Notes under the pieces: generated by a model
Told to the model about the DNA's origin: nothing
The model's input: only the letters and a program-made list of their open reading frames with translations
Database searches by the model: none
Assembly (NCBI GenBank): GCA_019058165.1
Contig: JAHLVZ010000022.1
Location: 1 to 32,262 of the forward strand
From: Candidatus Heimdallarchaeota archaeon
GTDB lineage: Archaea; Asgardarchaeota; Heimdallarchaeia; JABLTI01
Reading direction: 5' to 3'
Length of the DNA stretch: 32,262 nucleotides
Shown: positions 23,062-29,290 of the stretch, one piece after another
Position numbering within the stretch: position 1 is the stretch's first letter
How the letters are laid out: each line of letters opens with the position of its first letter
Program-made: the position numbers and the translations under genes

Positions 23062-24048
23062 GTGGTAACCTTCTTCAAAGTAGTAGTTCTTGGTGACGGC
23101 GGAATTGGAAAAACTTCCATATGCAATTATTTGACAACCGGTGAATTCTTTGGTAGTTATAAATTATCAATTGGGGCAGATTTCTTTAGTAAAAGATTAG
23201 TGGTTGATGGTGAGGAAGTAACCTTACAAATATGTGATATCGGCGGACAAGATCAGTTTGCTGAAATTAGTAATATTTTTACCAAAGGTGCACATGGATG
23301 TATTCTATGTTATGATACTACACGTCGAGATACATTAGATTCTTTAGATCGATGGCTTGGAAAGCTAGAAGATAACAATATCCCGAAAGTCTTAGTTAGC
23401 ACTAAAAATGATGTTGAAGATCTTCGCGAAGTTTTAGATGAAGAAGGAATGGAGACCGCAAAACGACTTAATATCTCTTACTATATTCCAACAACAAGCT
23501 TGAAAGGAATAGGTATTACTGAAACTTTTGAAGCTATAAGTACATTAATGCTCTTACACAAAAAAGGAATTGATATGCCTGTAACAGAATTGGTAGATGT
23601 TACACAAGAAAAACAATTAGAAGTTCATACAATCTCTGGATCACAACATATGCAAGCTCAACCTTTAGGTATAGGACGAGTGCCTTCAGAAGCTAATCAT
23701 CTTGAAGCACCATTAGCTCCGGTTATTGAACCAGAAAAAGAAGAATTCATACCACCTGTCGTTGAACCTACTGAAGCAGAACCCTCATTTACCCAACCAA
23801 TAACCTTAGCACCACCAGTTGTTGAAGAACAAGCAGAAGAAAGAACCATTCCAACTCCAAAAGAAATACAAGGCATAGAACCCCCTACTGAACCAGAAAA
23901 AACTACTATACAACCAATTACTACAATTACACCACCAATTTCTGAACAAAAGACAAATGATACAAAACCCGAAGAGAAAGATATATCTACTTTTCTAGAC
24001 AGATTACATCAAGAGCGAGAGAGAAAAGAAGATGAAGAAGAAGAATGA
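23062..24048 (+). CDS. Ras/Rab-like small GTPase with long disordered tail
   Basis: A 328-residue eukaryotic-signature GTPase. G1: GDGGIGKTS (11-19). Switch I: KLSIGADF with Ser36 in place of the usual Thr. G3: DIGGQ (59-63), Gln63 at the catalytic place; the Arf-like GGQ replaces Rab TAGQE. G4: STKND (113-117), with Thr instead of Asn of NKxD. G5: TSLKG (145-149). The core ends near residue 170. A roughly 155-residue Pro/Glu/Thr tail follows (EAPLAPVIEPEKEEF, then ERERKEDEEEE), likely disordered. There is no C-terminal Cys, so no prenylation; a partner is needed to reach a membrane. GTG start, ggag nine bases upstream. Confidence 0.93.
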   Translation: MVTFFKVVVLGDGGIGKTSICNYLTTGEFFGSYKLSIGADFFSKRLVVDGEEVTLQICDIGGQDQFAEISNIFTKGAHGCILCYDTTRRDTLDSLDRWLGKLEDNNIPKVLVSTKNDVEDLREVLDEEGMETAKRLNISYYIPTTSLKGIGITETFEAISTLMLLHKKGIDMPVTELVDVTQEKQLEVHTISGSQHMQAQPLGIGRVPSEANHLEAPLAPVIEPEKEEFIPPVVEPTEAEPSFTQPITLAPPVVEEQAEERTIPTPKEIQGIEPPTEPEKTTIQPITTITPPISEQKTNDTKPEEKDISTFLDRLHQERERKEDEEEE

Positions 24049-24082
24049 ATAGGGAACTAAAACCTCTATTCTACTAGTTTTA
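24047..24082 (+). terminator. Hairpin terminator of GTPase gene
   Basis: GAATAGGG (24047-24054) pairs with CCTCTATTC (24063-24071, one bulged T), followed by T-rich DNA. It overlaps the gene's stop. Confidence 0.5.
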
Positions 24083-24083
24083 T

Positions 24084-24437
24084 TTATTGTTTAATTACCC
24101 ATATTTCTGGATCATGAGCAATAGCAATTAATTTTTTTTGTATTGAACTATATTGCTGAATTAATTTTTTGCCATATTCTGTTAATGAAGTCTTTCCTCC
24201 TCCACCAGTCCCTCCCCTTTCACTAATCACTACTGGTTGTTCTAATTGCTCGTTAATTTCAGTTATTAGTTTCCAACCTTTCCTAAATGAAATATTACAC
24301 TCTTTAGTAGCTTCTGTGAGGGAACCAGTACGGTCAATCGCCTCTAGAATAGCCATCCGACCAGGACCAAGAATAGAGACCCCTTTCCTTTCAATCCAAA
24401 ATTTTACTTTAACTGTGAAATCGTGAGACACTTTCAT
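24084..24437 (-). CDS. ModE-type DNA-binding protein without effector domain
   Basis: A 117-residue winged helix-turn-helix of the ModE N-terminal type. GPGRMAILEAIDRTGSLTEAT fits 'G.rlaLL.aI...GSis.AAk'; ISFRKGWKLITEINE fits 'SYk.AW..i..mn'. ERGGTGGGGKTSLTEYGKKLI carries the glycine-rich wing and 'LT.yG..Li' helix typical of ModE. The C-terminal molybdate-binding (MOP) domains are missing, so it may sense its signal otherwise or act by partner proteins. ATG 24437 is chosen over TTG 24440. Its target is unknown; no mod or molybdenum gene is beside it. It converges with the GTPase gene. Confidence 0.85.
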   Translation of the reverse strand: MKVSHDFTVKVKFWIERKGVSILGPGRMAILEAIDRTGSLTEATKECNISFRKGWKLITEINEQLEQPVVISERGGTGGGGKTSLTEYGKKLIQQYSSIQKKLIAIAHDPEIWVIKQ

Positions 24438-24623
24438 CAACTCAAGTATTCACTAATGAACATTACATAAATATATTATGAATTTCAATGAAAATATAAG
24501 AAGAAAGGGAAATAGCTTTATCAAAACAAAACTTAAAAGGAACAATGAGTAGAGGATTGATATATTTATCAAAAAAGATATAAAACAATTAACCTACCAT
24601 TACAACTGTTGGAGGAAAAACAA

Positions 24624-25235
24624 TTGGGTTACGAAATGACAAGGCCATCCCAGAAGTGGATTGGTATAGGTATAATATTTACAGCATTCGTTTTAATGCT
24701 TTTTACATTAGCTGTTCCATATGTAAATCATTTTGGCACAGTCGTCGTAGGTGCAGATGGTAGCGAAACTGTACATAGATATACTTATTACACAAGATGG
24801 AATGGGCAATGGAAACAAGGGCAACAAACAACTTTTAATGATCCAGGATTATTATTGGACTTTCCTAGTGCTGCGCCTTGGTTTATTGGCTTAGGACTTT
24901 TAATAACAATTATTGGAGCAGGCTATCTTGTCTGGTTAACTTATTCGAATAAAGCATGTTACTTTACCAGGGAAAAACCTGGACCCGTAGGTGGAAGTGT
25001 AGCACTTGTTGGAGTAATGTTTTATTTCATTGGCAATTTTATTTATGAGCACTGGGCTACAGGAACACCACGACCTTTAGCTGGTTGGCCAGCCGATTCA
25101 GATTTTAGTATATTAGCTGTTCGTTTATCACCTACATTTTGGATTGGTCTCGTATTAGGTGTTGTAATACTTGCTTTAAGTACTATGAATATACTCTATT
25201 ATTTTGACACAGTATCAAAGCGTCCCGTAAAATAA
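24624..25235 (+). CDS. Four-TM membrane protein
   Basis: A 203-residue protein with TM helices at about 12-32, 84-104, 122-140 and 168-190. An extracytoplasmic loop with TYYTRWNGQWKQGQ lies between the first and second. I recognise no family. The topology is roughly like the protein at the window start, but I see no clear sequence match. TTG 24624 is chosen because ggagg (24611-24615) is eight bases upstream; the frame is open from 24609, but that would put the start inside the SD. Confidence 0.7.
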   Translation: MGYEMTRPSQKWIGIGIIFTAFVLMLFTLAVPYVNHFGTVVVGADGSETVHRYTYYTRWNGQWKQGQQTTFNDPGLLLDFPSAAPWFIGLGLLITIIGAGYLVWLTYSNKACYFTREKPGPVGGSVALVGVMFYFIGNFIYEHWATGTPRPLAGWPADSDFSILAVRLSPTFWIGLVLGVVILALSTMNILYYFDTVSKRPVK

Positions 25236-25239
25236 GTGT

Positions 25240-25285
25240 AATCCTCTTTAATAGAGGATTCATATTTTCTTATTTTTCATTTTTA
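25240..25285 (+). terminator. Hairpin terminator of four-TM gene
   Basis: A perfect 8-bp stem (AATCCTCT/AGAGGATT, loop ttaat, 25240-25260) followed by a T-rich stretch. Confidence 0.65.
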
Positions 25286-25306
25286 GAATTTTTTTTTGAA
25301 ATCTTA

Positions 25307-26479
25307 TTATTTTAGACTTCTTTTTATTGAACCCTTAATTTTTGGGAATGTTAAACCACAAGCATCACAAGTTTCCCATACAAGCCCATCAATTAAATCA
25401 CCAGTGTTATACCGGATAAACACAGTTCCACGCCAATCAATATGACTGAAACATAAATATCCTGGCTCTCCTGCTTCCACAGGTTCTAATGATTTTTTAT
25501 CTAAAACTTCCCAATAGAAATATCTTGGATTTAGATGTATGCCACTGTTTTCAGAGCATTCGTAGAATGCCCCTTTTGTTCGATTATTTGTGTAGCTTTC
25601 AATAATTTCAGGTGTTGAACCTAGTTCTGCAAAAAGACTCTTTATCTCAGCTTCTGTTTCTTGTAATAATGGTTCTCCTGTTAATAAACAGACTTTGAAA
25701 CTACTAATTTTGTTTATTTCCTTTTTGCTTAATTTTTCTATAGCTGAAGTTAACCATTTTTTAGTTAAAGTGGGTGTCCCTAAAAACAACTCAAAAGTAA
25801 TGCTATTTGCTAATTTAAATTGCTCTTTAGGAGATGTTTGTTTATCACCACAAGTAAAGAATGTTCCCCCACCAACTGAGAGCGGTGCCCAAACACTTTG
25901 GAAAAAGCTAATAGAAGGTGATGCGGGTATTATATTGAAAACCTCCCAATTTGCTCTAAAACCAGTCATATACAAATGAGCAACAATCTCTGGAATATTA
26001 ACTAGTAAATCACGCTTTGTGTAAGCAATTAAGGCAAGTTGTTTTGAACTACTTGTATTGTGAAAGTGAACAGGTAACCACTCATTCACAGCTTCCATTA
26101 TTATGCGTTCTTCTTCACCAACAGGTTCCTTAGCAAACACACCTCTGAGATATGTTTTATTAAGAGCTTTCAACCAATACTTAAAAGATTGAAATGGAGA
26201 TAATGGTTCTGTTTCAAAATTACATTCCCACCATTCAGGTTCGAATGGTTTTAGGATAAATTTCTCAGGATTTTTCATGTGGTCGGATTTTGTAGTCGGG
26301 GGAATCTTTTGAAAATCTGCAAGACTATCTATCCATTTTGGATCAATATTATGGGTTTGGAACCATTCTCGATAAAAGGGACTGTATTTTGCGACAACCT
26401 TTTGTAAATAAACAATGAGTCTATTCTCAGCTTTCCTTTTCTGTTTCTCAATACTCCAACGATAGTTGTATGATGCCAA
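25307..26479 (-). CDS. PaaK-like adenylate-forming protein, shortened and with altered motifs
   Basis: A 390-residue protein of the phenylacetate-CoA ligase (PaaK) branch of AMP-binding enzymes. The family runs about 430-440. Kept: IPPTTKSDHM ('lP.ttK..l'), AYTKRDL, LLTGEPLL ('.GaE.l'), FIRYNTGDLI (Asp that holds ribose) and CGLTFPKI. Altered: the phosphate-binding loop is NTSSSKQLALIAYT, not SSGTTGKPT. The protein ends a few residues after the 'GR.DD' hinge, at KGSIKRSLK, lacking the C-terminal lid that carries the catalytic Lys. Activity is thus doubtful. TTG 26479 is chosen because aaaggtg lies six bases upstream; GTG 26488 overlaps it. Confidence 0.78.
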   Translation of the reverse strand: MASYNYRWSIEKQKRKAENRLIVYLQKVVAKYSPFYREWFQTHNIDPKWIDSLADFQKIPPTTKSDHMKNPEKFILKPFEPEWWECNFETEPLSPFQSFKYWLKALNKTYLRGVFAKEPVGEEERIIMEAVNEWLPVHFHNTSSSKQLALIAYTKRDLLVNIPEIVAHLYMTGFRANWEVFNIIPASPSISFFQSVWAPLSVGGGTFFTCGDKQTSPKEQFKLANSITFELFLGTPTLTKKWLTSAIEKLSKKEINKISSFKVCLLTGEPLLQETEAEIKSLFAELGSTPEIIESYTNNRTKGAFYECSENSGIHLNPRYFYWEVLDKKSLEPVEAGEPGYLCFSHIDWRGTVFIRYNTGDLIDGLVWETCDACGLTFPKIKGSIKRSLK

Positions 26480-26603
26480 TAATTTCACCTTTAATTCACT
26501 AAAGATTTAACAAACAAGAAATGATATTTCTTATTCAAAATAAATATTTTCTGAAGAACACATCATTTGAAAGAGTAGAACGTAAAAGAATTTAAAAAAC
26601 AGC

Positions 26604-26611
26604 CTTAAATT
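26604..26611 (+). promoter_or_regulatory. TATA box of phosphofructokinase gene
   Basis: cttaaatt preceded by gc; it predicts transcription from about 26632, so the leader before the ATG at 26646 is very short and lacks a good SD. Confidence 0.35.
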
Positions 26612-26645
26612 GTATAAATGAAAGACTCTCTTGTTGGTTTCTACA

Positions 26646-27683
26646 ATGGCGAAGAAAATTGGTATATTAACAAGTGGTGGAGATGCACCTGGTTTAAATC
26701 CTGTTATTGCAGGCTATACAAAAACAGCTATAAAAAATGGTTTTGAGGTCATAGGTTTTCTTGATGGCTGGAAGGGATTAATTGAAGGATACTATGAGAA
26801 TCTAACCTTAGATCGCGTTAAGGAAATAGTTCAAGAAGGTGGAACTATCTTAGGTTCATCTAGAACTAATCCTAGAAAAGAAGAAAAAGGATTTGAGAGA
26901 ATTTTTGAAACTTTGAAGAAATTAGATATTTATGCCTTTGCCGCATGTGGTGGAGATGATACACTCGGAGTTGCTAAGGAACTCAATGAAAAAGGAGCTA
27001 ATGTTGTTGGTGTACCAAAAACAATAGATAATGACCTTGAAGCAACAGACCAAACTTTTGGATTTGATACTTCGATAAATATCGCTATGGATGCAATTGA
27101 TCGTTTGCGAACAACTGCTCGTTCGCATCATCGAATCTTTGTTTTAGAATTAATGGGAAGACATTCAGGATGGATTGCTTTAGAAGCTGGAATGGCTGGA
27201 AATGCGAATGCAATTATTATCCCAGAATTCGATTATCCATTAGCTGAATTATGTAAATTATTGAAGAAACGACATGAAGGAACACGCACGTATAGTATTG
27301 TTGTAGTTGCAGAGGGTGTTAGCTTTCCGGAAATGAAAGAGAAGGTCGAAAAAGCTGGTAAAGATTCTTTTGGTAATATTATTCTAGCAAATTTAAAGGT
27401 AGGAGAATTTTTAGCTGATGAAATAAAAGAACGCACTGGACTCCCAGTACGTGCTGTAACTTTAGGCCATATTCAAAGAGGTGGACCACCAAGTGCTTAT
27501 GATAGATTCTTGGGATTAAGATATGGTGCAAAAGCTGCTGAATTGATTCATACCGGAAAATTTGGTCGCATGGCAAGTCTTCAAGGAACTAATATTGCAG
27601 ATGTTCCTATTGAAAAAGCCGTTGCTAAACGAAAAATTGTATCCAAAGAATTGTGGTTATTAGCGAAATCATTTTTTGGTTAG
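26646..27683 (+). CDS. 6-phosphofructokinase, PfkA family, PPi-type residues
   Basis: The 345-residue PfkA-fold enzyme phosphorylates fructose 6-phosphate in glycolysis. GILTSGGDAPGLN opens it; ACGGDDTLGVA (100-110), PKTIDNDLEATDQTFGFDT, MGRHSGW and RGGPPSAYDR follow. Catalytic Asp128 lies in TIDND. The two residues that decide the phosphate donor are D105 (E. coli Gly104) and K125 (E. coli Gly124), the pair seen in PPi-dependent enzymes, so reversible PPi use is likely; group III ATP enzymes can look similar. Many archaea use ADP-dependent Pfk instead. ATG 26646 is chosen; the frame is open from TTG 26631. Confidence 0.93.
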   Translation: MAKKIGILTSGGDAPGLNPVIAGYTKTAIKNGFEVIGFLDGWKGLIEGYYENLTLDRVKEIVQEGGTILGSSRTNPRKEEKGFERIFETLKKLDIYAFAACGGDDTLGVAKELNEKGANVVGVPKTIDNDLEATDQTFGFDTSINIAMDAIDRLRTTARSHHRIFVLELMGRHSGWIALEAGMAGNANAIIIPEFDYPLAELCKLLKKRHEGTRTYSIVVVAEGVSFPEMKEKVEKAGKDSFGNIILANLKVGEFLADEIKERTGLPVRAVTLGHIQRGGPPSAYDRFLGLRYGAKAAELIHTGKFGRMASLQGTNIADVPIEKAVAKRKIVSKELWLLAKSFFG

Positions 27684-27687
27684 CTTA

Positions 27688-27701
27688 TTGTTTTTTCCTT
27701 T
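27688..27701 (+). terminator. T-tract terminator after phosphofructokinase gene
   Basis: A T-rich run (attgttttttcctttc region) starts a few bases after the stop, before the promoter area of the amidohydrolase gene. Confidence 0.4.
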
Positions 27702-27829
27702 CATGTATACAAGGGTTTATAGGTTTAGTTGTAATGGTATGTAGTTGTATGTAGATTAGTCTTTTTAATTAAAGAGATTAAACTATAGTTATTGATAGTC
27801 TTGTACGTGATAGAAAGAGGACGCCGTTT

Positions 27830-29257
27830 ATGATAATAGTATATGACAAAGAGCTACCAGATAGTAAACCCCTAACATTAAATGTAATTGATACGCATAC
27901 ACACCTTGGCAAAGAAGAGGTAGTAAGGGGGAAAGGTAAGGATTATCGAATTATTAGGCCAAAAGATCACTTAGATTTCTATGAGAAGTTAAAATTCGAT
28001 GTGTTTCAAAGAATAACTGCTTATCCCGAGGATTATGCTTACTCTATGCCAGAGGATCCAAAAGATTTCAGTTTACCAGCAACGGAGCTTCAAAAATTGA
28101 TCTTTAAAGAAAAAAGAAAAACTCAAAATTTAGGGTGGTTTGCAGATAAAATCGTTACTTTTCCATTACATGATATATTGCAATCTAAAACTGATCCAAA
28201 TTTTAAGAAATCAAATGATTATATATTGACTAGAGCTCAAACTTTAGAATACGGTTCCCGACTAGTTCCATTTTGCAGAGTGAACCCAAAGGATGAAGAA
28301 AAAGCTACCGCTGAAATTAAGCGTTGTGTTGATTATGGAGCTAGGGGATTAAAGCTACACCCATTATCTGAAGAATGGATTGAAGAAATTGTAAGTGATA
28401 AAGTTATCGAAGTTGTTCGTACTGCGGTTGATAATAAACTACCAGTAATCTTTGATTGTCAGAATTATAAAACAGCTGAAGAAATTCACCAAGTAGCTAT
28501 GGAAGTTCGAACACAAAGTAGAAATAAAGATTTTACTATAATTGTGGGACATTTTGGTTTTGATTATCTAACTCCAGGAATGTTCGAAATTTTAGGTGAT
28601 CCAAATATTAAAACAGAAACTTCAGGCATGCGTGGGGATGATTGCGAAGTTTTTTACAAAAATTGTATAGATCTTGTTGATGATTGGCATTTATCAACTA
28701 TGTATGGTACAGATCACAGTTACTTCAGTGTTCCTCAGGCAAGTGACCATATAACTTTTATATTTTCAAATACTGCAAAAGATTTGGGCATTACATTTGA
28801 GCATATCAGACATATACTAGGAATTAATGCTCTTAGAATTTTGAAGATTTATTGGCCAACGAAAGTGATTGATAGAAAAGGAGTTAGTAAATCAAAAGTT
28901 GTTTGGGAAGACTTCAATAAAATAATAGAATGTACAAATTATGAGGATTTAGCGAAAATTGTAACGGATTTATCTGAAATTTCTGGCGTGTATTTTAACA
29001 CTGATTCTTTGTTTGATCCTTCTGGAGAAAATGTCTACGAGGATCTCTTCATTCTCAATATTTTTGCAGATATTATCGATCTTCGACGCAGTTTTGTTGT
29101 GCAGCATACAGATGACAACAAACTCAAAATTTCAGAAATTACAAAACTTATGGATTTCGCATCACAGATAACTCAGATACTAGAAGAAGAGGATGAAACA
29201 TATCCATTTACTCAACAGTATTTGTTTGATTATTTATTGCATCAAAAACCAAAATGA
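27830..29257 (+). CDS. Amidohydrolase-type metal-dependent hydrolase
   Basis: A 475-residue protein with an amidohydrolase TIM barrel in residues about 15-345. IDTHTHLG (20-27, H-x-H metal site), RGLKLHP (about 172-178), VGHFGFDY (His, about 240) and YGTDHSYF (Asp, about 293) follow the amidohydrolase-2/TatD-like order. The last 130 residues are an added helical region of unknown role. Relatives hydrolyse or decarboxylate small carboxylates or amides; the substrate is not shown. The ATG has agagga about 10 bases upstream. The next gene starts 33 bases later in the same direction, so the two are likely co-transcribed and functionally linked. Confidence 0.82.
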   Translation: MIIVYDKELPDSKPLTLNVIDTHTHLGKEEVVRGKGKDYRIIRPKDHLDFYEKLKFDVFQRITAYPEDYAYSMPEDPKDFSLPATELQKLIFKEKRKTQNLGWFADKIVTFPLHDILQSKTDPNFKKSNDYILTRAQTLEYGSRLVPFCRVNPKDEEKATAEIKRCVDYGARGLKLHPLSEEWIEEIVSDKVIEVVRTAVDNKLPVIFDCQNYKTAEEIHQVAMEVRTQSRNKDFTIIVGHFGFDYLTPGMFEILGDPNIKTETSGMRGDDCEVFYKNCIDLVDDWHLSTMYGTDHSYFSVPQASDHITFIFSNTAKDLGITFEHIRHILGINALRILKIYWPTKVIDRKGVSKSKVVWEDFNKIIECTNYEDLAKIVTDLSEISGVYFNTDSLFDPSGENVYEDLFILNIFADIIDLRRSFVVQHTDDNKLKISEITKLMDFASQITQILEEEDETYPFTQQYLFDYLLHQKPK

Positions 29258-29290
29258 GTTAAATCAAGTCCCAAAAGTAAGTGAAAAACA

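Noticed and set aside
24609..24623. TTG at 24609 as start of the four-TM gene
   Set aside because: Its second codon is part of the SD ggagg; TTG 24624 has proper spacing.
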